Positions 17,007 through 28,206 of a DNA stretch of 64,000 bases are shown piece by piece. A program made the translations under genes and the position numbers. The stretch's first letter is position 1. Each line of letters opens with the position of its first letter. The notes under the pieces were generated by a model that saw only the letters and a program-made list of their open reading frames with translations, searched no databases and was not told the DNA's origin. The DNA comes from Clostridia bacterium (GTDB lineage Bacteria > Bacillota > Clostridia > Christensenellales > Aristaeellaceae), in NCBI GenBank assembly GCA_017547805.1, contig JAFYOR010000062.1, positions 1 to 64,000 of the forward strand, in the 5' to 3' direction.

Positions 17007-17054
17007 TCACCATATATTGTGTGAAGCTGCATTTACAAACACTAAATATTGTGT
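17007..17054 (+). promoter_or_regulatory. Tandem NrdR boxes controlling nrdD
   Basis: Box 1 (17007-17022, TCACCATATATTGTGT) and box 2 (17039-17054, ACACTAAATATTGTGT) match the NrdR consensus acaCwAtATaTwGtgt at about 14 and 15 of 16 positions. They are 32 bp apart, or three DNA turns, the usual spacing. They begin about 15 bases past the -10, so NrdR bound to (d)ATP should block transcription initiation. nrdR itself is not in the window. Confidence 0.88.
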
Positions 17055-17171
17055 ATATTGCTTTTGCACAGGCTGCGCGGCACAAGATGTGGCGGTATGT
17101 GCGGAAGCTTCGGTCTTTTCAGGCGTGCTTTGCAGCCTGCTGTAAATCAAGCAAAAGGATGGGAAATACCG

Positions 17172-19487
17172 ATGCCGGAACAGATTCGCAAGAGAGACGG
17201 CCGTCTGGTCGATTACAACGAGAAGAAGATTGCCATGGCGATTGAACGTGCCTTTCAGGCTGTGGGCAGCGCCAAGGGCGAAGCGGAAGCTGCACGGCTG
17301 GCTGAGAAGGTGACGCGCGAAGTCGACCGCGATGAGAGCGTTTCCCTGCCGACGGTTGAGTATGTTCAGGATAAGGTTGAACAGGTGCTCATCGACGGCG
17401 GTTATGTCAAGACGGCCAAGGCGTATATTCTTTATCGTGCCGAGCGCAGCCGTGTCCGCGAGGCGAACACCCGCCTGATGGGCATCCTGCAGGACATCAC
17501 CTTCAAGGCGGCGTCTGAAAGCGATGTCAAGCGTGAAAACGCCAACATCGACGGCGACACCGCGATGGGCACGATGCTCAAGTACGGCAGCGAGAGCGCC
17601 AAGCAGTTCAACGATATGTATGTCCTCAATCCCGAGCATGCGCGCGCGCATCGCGAGGGCGACATCCATATCCACGACCTTGACTTCCTGACCCTGACGA
17701 CGACCTGTACGCAGATTGACCTGACGCACCTGTTCCACGGCGGCTTCTCCACCGGCCATGGCGTCGTGCGCGAGCCGCAGGACATCGGCAGCTATTCTTC
17801 TCTGGCGTGCATCGCCATCCAGAGCAACCAGAACGATCAGCACGGCGGTCAGGCGATTGCCAGCTTCGATTACGACATGGCGCCGGGCGTTGCCAAGACG
17901 TATGTCAAGGAGTATCGCCGCGCGCTGGGCGCCGGACTTGACCTGCTGCTGGGACACAGCGCGGCCGACGACGAGGCGAAGGCGCTTCTGCGCCAGATTG
18001 AGCGCGAAACCGGCGAAAAGCCGACGCTCAAGCCCGGCGAGGCGTTCAATGCCGAGCTGAAGGCCCGTCTGATGGAAATGACGGACGAAAAGAATGCGGA
18101 GCGCATCATCCGCTATGCGGAGGGCCGCGGCTACGCGGAGACGGACCGCCGCACCTTCCAGGCGATGGAGTCTTTCATCCATAACCTGAACACCATGCAT
18201 TCCCGCGCTGGCGCGCAGACGCCGTTCTCTTCCATCAACTACGGCATGGATACCTCCGCCGAGGGCCGCATGGTCATGCGTAACCTCCTGCTGACGACCG
18301 AAAAGGGTCTTGGCGGCGGCGAAACGCCGATCTTCCCGATCCAGATTTTCCGCGTGAAGGAAGGCATCAGCTATAACCCGGGCGATCCGAACTACGATTT
18401 GTTCCGTCTGGCGATGCGCGTAAGCGCCAAGCGCCTGTTCCCGAACTTCTCTTTCGTGGATGCGCCGTTCAACCTGCAGTACTACAAGCCGGGCTGCAAG
18501 GAGACGGAAATCGCCTACATGGGCTGCCGTACCCGCGTCATCGGCAATGTCGCCGATCCGGAGCGCCAGGTCTGCAGCCGCCGCGGCAACCTGTCCTTTA
18601 CCTCCATCAACCTGCCGCGCATCGCCATTGAGGCAAAGGGCGATCTGGACAGATTCTATCAGCTGCTCGACGAGCGCCTTGCGCTGGTGGTCAATCAGCT
18701 GGACGAGCGCTTTGAGATTCAGGCGCGCAAAAAGGTCCGCAACTATCCCTTCCTGATGGGCGAGGGCGTGTGGATGGACAGCGAGACGCTTTCTCCGGAC
18801 GAGGAGGTTCGCCGCGTGCTCAGGCACGGCACGCTTTCCATCGGATTCATCGGCCTTGCCGAAACGCTGGTGGCGCTGATTGGCGAGCATCACGGACAGA
18901 GCGAGCGCGCGCAGCAGCTCGGTCTTGAAATCGTAACCCATATGCGCAAGTATGTGGACGACCTTTCTGCCCAGCGCAAGATGAACTACACGCTGCTTGC
19001 GACGCCGGCGGAGGGCCTGTCCGGCCGCTTTGTCAAGATCGACCGCGAGCGCTTTGGCTCCATCCCGGGCATCACCGACAGGGAGTATTATACCAACAGC
19101 TTCCATGTGCCGGTCTATCACAAGATTTCTGCCTTTGATAAGATCGCCAAGGAAGGCCCGTATCATGCGCTGACCAACGCCGGCCACATTTCCTATATCG
19201 AGATGGACGGCGATCCGTCCCGCAATCTGGATGCGTTTGAGGCTGTTGTGCGCGCGATGCACGACGCCGGTATCGGCTATGGCTCCATCAACCACCCGGT
19301 CGACCGCGACCCGGTCTGCGGCTACAACGGCATCATCAACGACGTTTGCCCGCAGTGCGGACGCACGGAGCACGAGGTGCACTTTGAGCGCATCCGCCGC
19401 ATCACCGGCTATCTCGTGGGCACGATGGACCGCTGGGGCAACGCCAAGCGTGCCGAGGAGCACGACCGCGTTAAGCACGAATCCTGA
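17172..19487 (+). CDS. nrdD: Anaerobic (class III) ribonucleoside-triphosphate reductase
   Basis: The 771-residue glycyl-radical enzyme makes deoxyribonucleotides from ribonucleoside triphosphates without oxygen. Residues about 1-90 are an ATP-cone allosteric domain (IRKRDGRLVDYNEKKIAMAI). The C-terminal end has a zinc site (VCGYNGIINDVCPQCG) and the radical loop RRITGYLVG, whose glycine is about residue 746. ATG 17172 follows AAAGGATGGGAAAT; the upstream open frame to 17049 would run through the NrdR boxes and is rejected. Expression is predicted to be NrdR-controlled. The activase gene nrdG follows after a terminator. Confidence 0.97.
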   Translation: MPEQIRKRDGRLVDYNEKKIAMAIERAFQAVGSAKGEAEAARLAEKVTREVDRDESVSLPTVEYVQDKVEQVLIDGGYVKTAKAYILYRAERSRVREANTRLMGILQDITFKAASESDVKRENANIDGDTAMGTMLKYGSESAKQFNDMYVLNPEHARAHREGDIHIHDLDFLTLTTTCTQIDLTHLFHGGFSTGHGVVREPQDIGSYSSLACIAIQSNQNDQHGGQAIASFDYDMAPGVAKTYVKEYRRALGAGLDLLLGHSAADDEAKALLRQIERETGEKPTLKPGEAFNAELKARLMEMTDEKNAERIIRYAEGRGYAETDRRTFQAMESFIHNLNTMHSRAGAQTPFSSINYGMDTSAEGRMVMRNLLLTTEKGLGGGETPIFPIQIFRVKEGISYNPGDPNYDLFRLAMRVSAKRLFPNFSFVDAPFNLQYYKPGCKETEIAYMGCRTRVIGNVADPERQVCSRRGNLSFTSINLPRIAIEAKGDLDRFYQLLDERLALVVNQLDERFEIQARKKVRNYPFLMGEGVWMDSETLSPDEEVRRVLRHGTLSIGFIGLAETLVALIGEHHGQSERAQQLGLEIVTHMRKYVDDLSAQRKMNYTLLATPAEGLSGRFVKIDRERFGSIPGITDREYYTNSFHVPVYHKISAFDKIAKEGPYHALTNAGHISYIEMDGDPSRNLDAFEAVVRAMHDAGIGYGSINHPVDRDPVCGYNGIINDVCPQCGRTEHEVHFERIRRITGYLVGTMDRWGNAKRAEEHDRVKHES

Positions 19488-19498
19488 TAAACCACCAT

Positions 19499-19537
19499 CC
19501 GCGCTGATTCAATGCGAATCAGCGCGGATTTTCTTTT
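19499..19537 (+). terminator. Intrinsic terminator between nrdD and nrdG
   Basis: A perfect 12-bp stem (19499-19510 with 19516-19527, loop AATGC) is followed by a T-rich tail. It separates nrdG transcription from nrdD. Confidence 0.9.
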
Positions 19538-19554
19538 GCCTGCGCGAAACGGTG

Positions 19555-19600
19555 AAGGGTCAAGGGCGCAGCCCTTGCCGTATTTCCTGAATGGTGCTGT
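19555..19600. repeat. Dispersed palindromic repeat, copy 1
   Basis: The palindrome CAAGGGC-GCA-GCCCTTG (19561-19577) is followed by CCGTATTTCCTGAATGG. Related GC-rich palindromes occur between genes near 26.4, 34.1, 48.8 and 52.1 kb. Confidence 0.5.
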
Positions 19601-19616
19601 GCATACCTGATTTTTG

Positions 19617-19625
19617 TGATATAAT
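19617..19625 (+). promoter_or_regulatory. Extended -10 promoter of nrdG
   Basis: TGATATAAT: a perfect TATAAT at 19620-19625 with TGn directly upstream. No good -35 is visible. The start codon is 28 bases downstream. Confidence 0.7.
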
Positions 19626-19653
19626 GGATCTATCCAAGGAAGGAGAATTAAGA

Positions 19654-20160
19654 ATGCAGATCAGAATTGCCGGCATTGAGCCGGAATCCATTGTTGATGG
19701 CCCGGGATATCGCTTTGCCGTCTTCGTGCAGGGCTGCCCGCATGGCTGCGCGGAATGCCACAATCCCGAAACCCACGATTTTGAGGGCGGAACGCTTGTC
19801 GATACCGATGAAATCATTGACCATCTGGGCAGGAATCCGCTGGTACGCGGGCTGACGCTTTCCGGCGGTGAACCGATGCTCAAGGCGCAGGCGCTGGCGG
19901 TGATTGCGCAGGCGGCGAAGGCGCGCGGGCTGAACGTCTGGTGCTACACGGGTTATACGCTTGAAGAGCTGGACGAGACGAACGACGAGGCGCAGCAGCG
20001 CCTTCTGGCGCTTGTGGATGTGCTGGTGGACGGCCCGTATGTCGCCGCCCAAAGATCGCTTGCGCTGCCGTTCTGCGGCAGCACAAACCAGCGGCTGATC
20101 GATATGAAGAAGACTCGCGAGAGCGGCAGCGTCGTGTTGTACGAGCCGCAGGCGTGGTAA
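19654..20160 (+). CDS. nrdG: Anaerobic ribonucleotide reductase activating protein (radical SAM)
   Basis: The 168-residue NrdG uses a [4Fe-4S] cluster and S-adenosylmethionine to form the glycyl radical on NrdD. The cluster ligands are C28, C32 and C35 (CPHGCAEC, the CxxxCxxC radical SAM motif), and the SAM-binding TLSGGEP block is near residues 69-75. Length is typical. ATG 19654 follows AAGGAAGGAGA. It lies 166 bases beyond nrdD with its own extended -10 promoter, so it can be made independently, which is less common than simple co-transcription. Confidence 0.95.
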   Translation: MQIRIAGIEPESIVDGPGYRFAVFVQGCPHGCAECHNPETHDFEGGTLVDTDEIIDHLGRNPLVRGLTLSGGEPMLKAQALAVIAQAAKARGLNVWCYTGYTLEELDETNDEAQQRLLALVDVLVDGPYVAAQRSLALPFCGSTNQRLIDMKKTRESGSVVLYEPQAW

Positions 20161-20194
20161 GGAAGCGGCCCTGACGGGCGGAAGGGAGAAGCAT

Positions 20195-21100
20195 ATGAAG
20201 AGATGGGCCATCCTTTTGGCGGCGCTGATGCTCGCGCTTGCCTGCTGCGGCGCAGCGGCGGAGGGAAAGGCAAACTGGCTGGAAACGGTTTTGGGCGACG
20301 CCGCGCAGGCGCTTGAAAACAACGTCGGGCTGGATATCGGCGCAAGCCAGACGGGCAGGCGCGACAAAAAGGAACTGGCGCTGCTGTTCATTGACGGCGA
20401 GATCATCGAAGGCGGCAGCTATTACAATCATGTCGGTACGCTGGAGGCCATCGAGGAGCTGATGTACGACACGGATAACGCCGCACTGCTGGTGGTGTTC
20501 AATACGCCCGGCGGCGGGCTGTATGAGGCCGATGAACTGCATCACACCCTTTCTGTCTACAAGGAGCAGACGGGCAGGCCGGTATATGCCTATATGAAGC
20601 AGGAATGCTGCTCAGGCGGCGTCTACGCGGCGATGGCGGCAGATATCATCTATGCCTCGAAGATGACGATTACGGGCAGCGTAGGCGTGTATGTGGAGAC
20701 GTACAGCGAAGCCGGACTGCTTGAAAAGCTGGGTATTGAGCGCGAGTTTATCACCACGGGAGAAAACAAGGTTTCCGGCTATCCCACGCTGACGACGGAT
20801 CAGCGCGCGATTGAGCAGGCGATGGTGGACGAGGGCTTTGAGTTCTTCAAGGAGGTCATCCGCCAGGGCAGAGGGCTGAGTGACGAGCAGATGGCGCCGT
20901 TCCTTGACGGGCGTATCCTGACTGCGATGCAGGCCAAAGAACTGGGGCTTGTTGACAAGGTGCTCTACTATGACGAGGCGATTGAAGAAATGACCCGAAA
21001 CCTTGGCGGGGATATTACTTTCATGAATATTACCCCCCAAGCGGAATATGGCTTTGAGGATATGATTACCTCGGAGATTATGAAGTGGATTATGCCGTAA
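20195..21100 (+). CDS. S49 signal peptide peptidase (SppA-like)
   Basis: The 301-residue protein has an N-terminal signal or anchor (AILLAALMLALACCGAAA) and the ClpP-like fold of S49 peptidases. The likely nucleophile is S140 (CCSGGVYAAMAAD) and the general base K192 (TTGENKVSG), 52 residues apart, the same spacing as S147/K199 in Bacillus subtilis SppA. Such enzymes cut leftover signal peptides or other membrane-associated peptides outside the membrane. ATG 20195 follows GGAAGGGAGAAG, 34 bases after nrdG, so read-through from the nrdG promoter is likely. Two hairpins follow. Confidence 0.86.
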   Translation: MKRWAILLAALMLALACCGAAAEGKANWLETVLGDAAQALENNVGLDIGASQTGRRDKKELALLFIDGEIIEGGSYYNHVGTLEAIEELMYDTDNAALLVVFNTPGGGLYEADELHHTLSVYKEQTGRPVYAYMKQECCSGGVYAAMAADIIYASKMTITGSVGVYVETYSEAGLLEKLGIEREFITTGENKVSGYPTLTTDQRAIEQAMVDEGFEFFKEVIRQGRGLSDEQMAPFLDGRILTAMQAKELGLVDKVLYYDEAIEEMTRNLGGDITFMNITPQAEYGFEDMITSEIMKWIMP

Positions 21101-21118
21101 TCGCGCGGCAAAACGGCG

Positions 21119-21209
21119 CGAAAAACGCGGAAAACAGGCGTTTTTCGTCAGGGTTTTGACACGCGTGAAAACGTTATAAAAGGCGCTGAAAACGAGCGCC
21201 TTTTTTTGT
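21119..21209 (+). terminator. Two tandem terminator-like hairpins
   Basis: The first stem is CGAAAAACGC / GCGTTTTTCG (21119-21128 with 21138-21147). The second is AAAGGCGCT / AGCGCCTTT (21179-21187 with 21195-21203), ending in seven T. The second is a canonical intrinsic terminator. Confidence 0.85.
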
Positions 21210-21252
21210 CTGTTTTTTTCTTGAAAAACAAGGAAAAAACACGTGCATTCAT

Positions 21253-21281
21253 TTGAAAAAAAGTGGTAAATTTGGTATACT
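21253..21281 (+). promoter_or_regulatory. Promoter of remB-gyrB-gyrA
   Basis: TTGAAA at 21253-21258 and TATACT at 21276-21281, 17 bases apart, inside an AT-rich tract. Confidence 0.8.
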
Positions 21282-21349
21282 AATATAGCCTAAAATAAAC
21301 TGGCGGCGTATGGGCGAAAATCCCGTGCGCATGACCTTTGGAGGGCGTT

Positions 21350-21694
21350 ATGATCCTACATTTGGGCGACGATGTTGCGGTGCATACCGCGGATATCATC
21401 GCGATTATTGACCTGACGCAGTCTTCTTCCGCTGTGACGGGAGCGATGCTGCAGGATATCCGGAGGCAGAACCGCATTCTGGCCAGGCAGGGCATCACGG
21501 CCAAGTCTGCCGTGATCTGCGCGGGCGCAAGAAAGCCCGGAGGCGCGACGGAAAATGCGCGCGTCTATCTGTCTCCGATTTCCACGGTCACACTGGCACA
21601 GCGCGCGCATGAGAGAGCATGGGCTTCGGCGCGTCCGCCGGTGAATAAAGACGCAGAACAAACCGGCATGCCGCCGGAAACATCGCTTGAATAG
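21350..21694 (+). CDS. remB: RemB-like (DUF370) regulatory protein
   Basis: The 114-residue protein begins MILHLGDDVAVHTADIIAII, the hallmark of the DUF370 RemA/RemB family. In Bacillus subtilis RemB (YaaB) supports extracellular-matrix gene expression together with RemA, and its gene sits just upstream of gyrB, exactly as here. The first 80 residues carry the domain; the tail after about residue 85 is probably disordered. ATG 21350 follows TTGGAGGGCG. The symbol rests on domain and position; no experiment is implied for this organism. Confidence 0.85.
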   Translation: MILHLGDDVAVHTADIIAIIDLTQSSSAVTGAMLQDIRRQNRILARQGITAKSAVICAGARKPGGATENARVYLSPISTVTLAQRAHERAWASARPPVNKDAEQTGMPPETSLE

Positions 21695-21782
21695 TTTTGT
21701 GAATCCGGCGCGCTGGCGCATAAGACCAACGTGCTGCGGGAGCACCGGCGTCACAAAACAGCGACGAACGATTCAGAGATGA

Positions 21783-23762
<1,980 letters not shown>

Positions 23763-23780
23763 GAAAGGAGGGCTCAAATC

Positions 23781-26315
23781 TTGGATTTTAAGGACAATCT
23801 TCCCGGCAATCTGACAGACATCGAGCGCCTCCGCCCGATCGATCTGGAGCAGGAGATGAAAAAGTCGTTCATCTCCTACGCCATGGCGGTCATCATCACG
23901 CGCGCCCTGCCGGACGTGCGCGACGGCTTAAAGCCGGTTCACCGCCGCATTCTCTACGCCATGCATGAACTGGGCGTCACGCCCGATAAGCCGTACCGCA
24001 AGTGCGCGCGTATCGTCGGCGACGTTCTGGGTAAGTATCACCCGCACGGCGATTCCTCCGTCTACGGCGCGCTGGTGCGCCTTGCGCAGGACTTTGCCAC
24101 CCGCTATCCGCTCGTCGACGGTCAGGGCAACTTCGGCTCTGTTGACGGCGACGGCGCCGCCGCCATGCGATACACCGAGGCGCGCATGAGCAAGATGAAC
24201 ATGGAGATGCTCGCCGATATCGACAAGGAAACGGTCGATTTCGCGCCGAACTTCGATGAAACGCTCATGCAGCCCACCGTCATGCCCTGCCGTTATCCGA
24301 ACCTGCTGGTCAACGGATCCTCCGGCATCGCGGTCGGTATGGCGACGAACATTCCGCCGCATAACCTCGGCGAGGTTATCGACGGCGTGGTCAAGATGAT
24401 TGACAACCCGGAGGTTTCCGTTCAGGAGCTGATGGAGGTCATCAAGGGACCGGACTTCCCGACCGGCGGCATCATCCTTGGCCGCAGGGGCATCTGGGAC
24501 GCCTACTGCACCGGCCGCGGCCGCATCGTTACCCGCGCGAAGACCGAAGTGGAGCCGATGCAGGGCGGACGTCAGCGCATCGTCGTCACCGAGATTCCCT
24601 ACATGGTCAACAAGGCGATGCTCGTTGAGAAAATCGCCGAGCTGGTGCACGACAAGAAGCTGGAGGGCATCAGCGATATCCGCGACGAATCCGACCGCGA
24701 GGGTATGCGCATCGTCATCGAGCTCAAGCGCGACGTGAATTCCGCTGTCGTGCTCAATTACCTCTATAAGCACACCCAGCTGCAGGACGCCTTTGGCGTC
24801 ATCATGCTGGCGCTGGTGGATGGCGAGCCGAAGGTGCTCAACCTGCGTGAGATGCTCTATCACTATCTGGAGCATCAGAAGGACGTCATCGTCCGCCGCA
24901 CGCGCTACGAGCTTGATAAGGCCGAAGCGAGGGCCCATATCCTCGAAGGTCTGCTCATCGCGCTTGACAACATCGACGAAATCGTGCGCATTATCCGCGC
25001 CAGCGCGAATACCTCCGTGGCGAAGGCGGAGCTCATGGAACGCTTTGGTCTGAGTGAAAAGCAGGCGCAGGCGATTCTGGATATGCGCCTTGCCCGCCTG
25101 ACCGGTCTGGAGCGCGAGCGCCTGCAGGAGGAATACGCGGAACTGCAGAAGACGATCGCGCGCCTGCGCGCGATTCTGGCGGACGAGAAGCTGGTGCTGG
25201 CGGTCATCCGCGAGGAGATTCTCGCCATCAAGGCGAAGTTTGCCGACGAGCGCCGCACGCAGTTCTCCGTCATGGATGGCGAAATCGATCCTGAAGACCT
25301 CATTCAGGAGGATCAGGTCGTGCTGACGCTGACGCACTTTGGCTATGTCAAGCGCATTCCGCGCGCGACCTACCGCAGCCAGGGACGCGGCGGCAAGGGC
25401 GTGATGGGCATGACGACCCGCGAGGAAGACTACGCGGAGAAGCTGCTGGTCACCTCCACGCATGCGGAGATCATGTTCTTCACCAACAGGGGCCGCGTTT
25501 ACAGCCTGAAGGGCTATGAAATTCCGGAGGCTGGGCGTACGGCGCGCGGCACGGCGATCGTCAACCTGCTCCAGCTGGACGGCGGAGAGAAGGTTACGGC
25601 GATGATTCCGCTGCCCAAGGAGCGCGAGCAGGGCTATCTGGTCATGGCGACGAAGAACGGTCTGATCAAAAAGACCGGCAGCGAGGAGTTTGCCAACCTG
25701 CGTAAGATGGGCCTCATCGCCATTGCGCTGCGCGAGGACGACGAGCTCATCGGCGTTGAGCTGACACAGGGCGAGAGCGAGCTGATGATGGCGACCCGTC
25801 AGGGCATGGCCATCCGCTTTAAGGAGAGCGACGTGCGCGCCATGGGCAGAAACTCCATGGGCGTGCGCTCGATCGATCTTTCCGAAGGCGACGAGGTCAT
25901 CTCCGTATGCAAGGTGGAGGAGGGCAAGCATGTCCTCGCCATCACGCAGAACGGTTATGGCAAGCGTACGGAAATCGATGAATACCGCGCGCAGACCCGC
26001 GGCGGCAGGGGCATCATGGCGATGCGCCTGACGGAGAAGACGGGCCTGATGGCGGCGCAGCTGCAGGTGAGCGAAGATGAGGATCTCATGCTCATCACCG
26101 ACGACGGCACGATCATCCGCATGCCGGTCAGCGACATCTCTGTCATTGGCCGTGTGTCTCAGGGCGTTCGCGTGATGCGCGTGGCGGACGAGAGCCGCAT
26201 TGTCGGCGTGACCGCGACCGAGCGCGAGGAAGACGCACCGGAAGAGATGCTGGAAGAGGCGGCGGAAGAAGCGCCGCTGGCGGAACAGACTGCTGAACCG
26301 GCGACCGAAGAATAA
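23781..26315 (+). CDS. gyrA: DNA gyrase subunit A
   Basis: GyrA (844 residues) cuts and rejoins DNA through Y131 (MRYTEARM), equivalent to Tyr122 in E. coli. The C-terminal beta-pinwheel has a GyrA box variant (SQGRGGKG) and an acidic tail. The start is TTG 23781, supported by AAAGGAGGG at 23764-23772; an internal ATG would remove the conserved N-terminus. In the quinolone region ([12 protein letters not shown]) the serine equivalent to S83 is kept (S92), but the position equivalent to D87 is G96. In other bacteria D87G lowers fluoroquinolone susceptibility, so the enzyme may be less sensitive; this is inference. Confidence 0.98.
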   Translation: MDFKDNLPGNLTDIERLRPIDLEQEMKKSFISYAMAVIITRALPDVRDGLKPVHRRILYAMHELGVTPDKPYRKCARIVGDVLGKYHPHGDSSVYGALVRLAQDFATRYPLVDGQGNFGSVDGDGAAAMRYTEARMSKMNMEMLADIDKETVDFAPNFDETLMQPTVMPCRYPNLLVNGSSGIAVGMATNIPPHNLGEVIDGVVKMIDNPEVSVQELMEVIKGPDFPTGGIILGRRGIWDAYCTGRGRIVTRAKTEVEPMQGGRQRIVVTEIPYMVNKAMLVEKIAELVHDKKLEGISDIRDESDREGMRIVIELKRDVNSAVVLNYLYKHTQLQDAFGVIMLALVDGEPKVLNLREMLYHYLEHQKDVIVRRTRYELDKAEARAHILEGLLIALDNIDEIVRIIRASANTSVAKAELMERFGLSEKQAQAILDMRLARLTGLERERLQEEYAELQKTIARLRAILADEKLVLAVIREEILAIKAKFADERRTQFSVMDGEIDPEDLIQEDQVVLTLTHFGYVKRIPRATYRSQGRGGKGVMGMTTREEDYAEKLLVTSTHAEIMFFTNRGRVYSLKGYEIPEAGRTARGTAIVNLLQLDGGEKVTAMIPLPKEREQGYLVMATKNGLIKKTGSEEFANLRKMGLIAIALREDDELIGVELTQGESELMMATRQGMAIRFKESDVRAMGRNSMGVRSIDLSEGDEVISVCKVEEGKHVLAITQNGYGKRTEIDEYRAQTRGGRGIMAMRLTEKTGLMAAQLQVSEDEDLMLITDDGTIIRMPVSDISVIGRVSQGVRVMRVADESRIVGVTATEREEDAPEEMLEEAAEEAPLAEQTAEPATEE

Positions 26316-26325
26316 ACAAAAAAAC

Positions 26326-26358
26326 AAGGGCCGAAGGAGATTTCCTTCGGCCCTTTTA
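26326..26358 (+). terminator. Intrinsic terminator after gyrA
   Basis: A 13-bp stem AAGGGCCGAAGGA / TCCTTCGGCCCTT (26326-26338 with 26343-26355) is followed by TTA. Confidence 0.88.
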
Positions 26359-26404
26359 TTGCATCGTTGCGACTGAGCTTTCTTCAAACCGCGCGAAGTG
26401 ATGT

Positions 26405-26455
26405 GGGGGCAAGGGGCTCAGCCCCTTGGCAGGTTTGGGCGGCAGCCCAACGTAT
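26405..26455. repeat. Dispersed palindromic repeat, copy 2
   Basis: Two adjacent palindromes: CAAGGGGCT-C-AGCCCCTTG (26410-26428) and TTGGGC-GGCA-GCCCAA (26435-26450), then CGTATTCC. It abuts the stop codon of the minus-strand carboxypeptidase gene and may fold in its transcript. It resembles copy 4 at 48.8 kb, which also abuts a minus-strand stop. Confidence 0.65.
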
Positions 26456-26458
26456 TCC

Positions 26459-27928
26459 TTATCGGATCGTTTTTCTCTTTATCGTCTGAATGTTGGGCAT
26501 TTTCTCTTTCTTTTTGCGCCGCCTGAAGAGCAGGCGCAGGAGCATATACAGGACGATCAGAATGATAGTCGGCGGGATCAGCAGATCCCACGTGAAGCGC
26601 GGGAAGGGGTTTTCATCCGCCATGGTGTAGGCGACGATCTGCTCCAGGGTGGGCGGCGCGTTCTTGCGGGCCTCGATGGTGCGCGTGGCGATCAGATCGT
26701 ACTCCGCCGTTTCGCCGCTTTCAGAATAAAACAGCAGCGTGCCCAGCACATCGCCTGCGTAGATCGGCGCGCGGAACTCGGTGGAATTCCACTTGATGGA
26801 AGATACCTGAGAGAAGTTTTCGCGCAGCAGATCGATTTTTTCCTTTCTGCCGACGATGATCATGTTCTTTTCTTCGTCGCGGGCGCGGATGGCCAGCTCC
26901 ATTTCGCCGTGGTTGCTGTCCTCAAGGGAGAAGCCGTTGACGTTGATTGAGCGCGGATCCAGCGCGTAAAGCGCTTCCGGGCTGATGGTTTCCACCTGCG
27001 TGAAGCCGTATTCCAGCAGCTTTTTCGTGTCGGTCCAGCGGCCCTTGCGCGAGGAATAGAAGATGACGGAAATCAGCTCGATGCCGCCGCGCCTTGCCGC
27101 GCCGACGTAGCAGTAGCCCGCGGCGTTTGTGAAGCCTGTTTTCACGCCGATGGCGTCGGGGTAGTAATAGCTCTCGCTGTCGGGATTGAGGATCGGCGTG
27201 TCGCCCACGACGGTGCGCAGCGGATGGTGATTGGTCGCCTGCATCTCGTAAGACGGGGTCCTGACGATCTGACGGAAACGCTCGTCCTTCATCGCGGCGC
27301 GGGCGATGAGCGCCATATCGCGGACGGTGGTGTAGTGCAGGGGATCGTGCGTGCCGGAGGGATTGGTGAAGTGCGTGTCGGGAGAACAGCCGAGCATCTG
27401 AGCCGTCTCGTTCATGAGATCGGCAAAATCATCGACGTTTCCGCGAAGGTGCTCGGCCAGCGCGTTGGCGGCTTCGTTGCCGGAACGAACCAGCATGGAG
27501 CCGATGACGTCCATGATCGGCACTTCTTCACCGGCGGAAAGCGGAACCTTCTGGTAGGTCGGCGGCACCAGATCGATGGCGTTTTGGGAAACGGTGACGA
27601 TATCGTTTTCAAGATCGGCCAGCTGCAGCGCGATGTATCCGGTGAGGATCTTCGTGGTGGAGGCCGGATACATGATCTCGTCCGCATTCTTTTCAAAGAG
27701 CACCTCGCCGCTGGAGGCCTCGATCAGAATGGCGCTGCTGGCGTAGAGCATGTCTGCATCCAGAAGCTCGGGATGCGTTTCATCCCAGCGGATGGCGTCT
27801 TCGGGCAGCGTGGGATCGACCCACTCGTTGCCGGTATCCTCCGTGTTTTCCGCCAGCGCAGGCGGGGAAAGAGGAAGGCTGAACAGGAGCGCAATGCATA
27901 ACAGCAGCGCTGTAAAACGATGGAGCAA
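26459..27928 (-). CDS. D-alanyl-D-alanine carboxypeptidase (DacF/PBP5-like)
   Basis: The 489-residue penicillin-binding protein has a signal peptide (ALLLCIALLFSLPLSPPALA) and the S11 peptidase motifs S90-TTK93, S149-GN151 and K263-TG265. It trims the terminal D-Ala from peptidoglycan stem peptides. A PBP5-like C-terminal beta domain (about 310-410) is followed by a membrane span (LLIPPTIILIVLYMLLRLLF) and a basic cytoplasmic tail; that single-pass anchor differs from the amphipathic helix of classical PBP5. The start is TTG 27928, with GGAGGG 5-10 bases upstream. It is divergent from the two-component operon. Confidence 0.92.
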   Translation of the reverse strand: MLHRFTALLLCIALLFSLPLSPPALAENTEDTGNEWVDPTLPEDAIRWDETHPELLDADMLYASSAILIEASSGEVLFEKNADEIMYPASTTKILTGYIALQLADLENDIVTVSQNAIDLVPPTYQKVPLSAGEEVPIMDVIGSMLVRSGNEAANALAEHLRGNVDDFADLMNETAQMLGCSPDTHFTNPSGTHDPLHYTTVRDMALIARAAMKDERFRQIVRTPSYEMQATNHHPLRTVVGDTPILNPDSESYYYPDAIGVKTGFTNAAGYCYVGAARRGGIELISVIFYSSRKGRWTDTKKLLEYGFTQVETISPEALYALDPRSINVNGFSLEDSNHGEMELAIRARDEEKNMIIVGRKEKIDLLRENFSQVSSIKWNSTEFRAPIYAGDVLGTLLFYSESGETAEYDLIATRTIEARKNAPPTLEQIVAYTMADENPFPRFTWDLLIPPTIILIVLYMLLRLLFRRRKKKEKMPNIQTIKRKTIR

Positions 27929-28009
27929 GGAATTCCCTCCATTTAATTACGGCAGTGAAATTGGCAGACGGAAAAAGCTGTCCGCTGCACGGTATAATAA
28001 ACCTTTTAT

Positions 28010-28018
28010 ACTATACCA
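28010..28018 (-). promoter_or_regulatory. Extended -10 for the carboxypeptidase gene
   Basis: On the minus strand TGG directly precedes TATAGT (28015-28010), 82 bases upstream of the TTG start. No clear -35 is visible. Confidence 0.5.
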
Positions 28019-28133
28019 CCTTTTTGCCTGAATGTACAGTACGGAAATCCGCTGCGCAAAAGCGGGGCGCGCGGGGCAAAACGAAGGAATATTAATTATT
28101 GTTACAATTCTGAAAGAAAAACGTATAAATCCC

Positions 28134-28163
28134 TTGATTTATCATGTGATTATGCGTTACAAT
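28134..28163 (+). promoter_or_regulatory. Promoter of the two-component operon
   Basis: TTGATT at 28134-28139 and TACAAT at 28158-28163 with an 18-base spacer. Confidence 0.65.
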
Positions 28164-28206
28164 ATAGCAGTAAGATCGTATATAGACCATAGTGAGGTTG
28201 ATACAA

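Noticed and set aside
17049..17171. Longer NrdD N-terminus starting at 17049
   Set aside because: It would begin inside the second NrdR box, lacks a ribosome binding site and adds a Cys/Arg-rich tail not typical of NrdD.
17007..19478. An 823-codon minus-strand frame opposite nrdD
   Set aside because: nrdD is certain from its domains; the minus frame is a codon-bias shadow and would overlap the NrdR boxes.
21210..21349. Possible replication origin upstream of remB-gyrB
   Set aside because: AT-rich tract only; no cluster of DnaA boxes (TTATCCACA-like) and no dnaA or dnaN nearby.
23928..26387. An 819-codon minus-strand frame opposite gyrA
   Set aside because: gyrA is certain; the reverse frame has no family features.
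26426..26950. Plus-strand frame within the carboxypeptidase gene
   Set aside because: Antisense to the S11 peptidase, which has all three active-site motifs.
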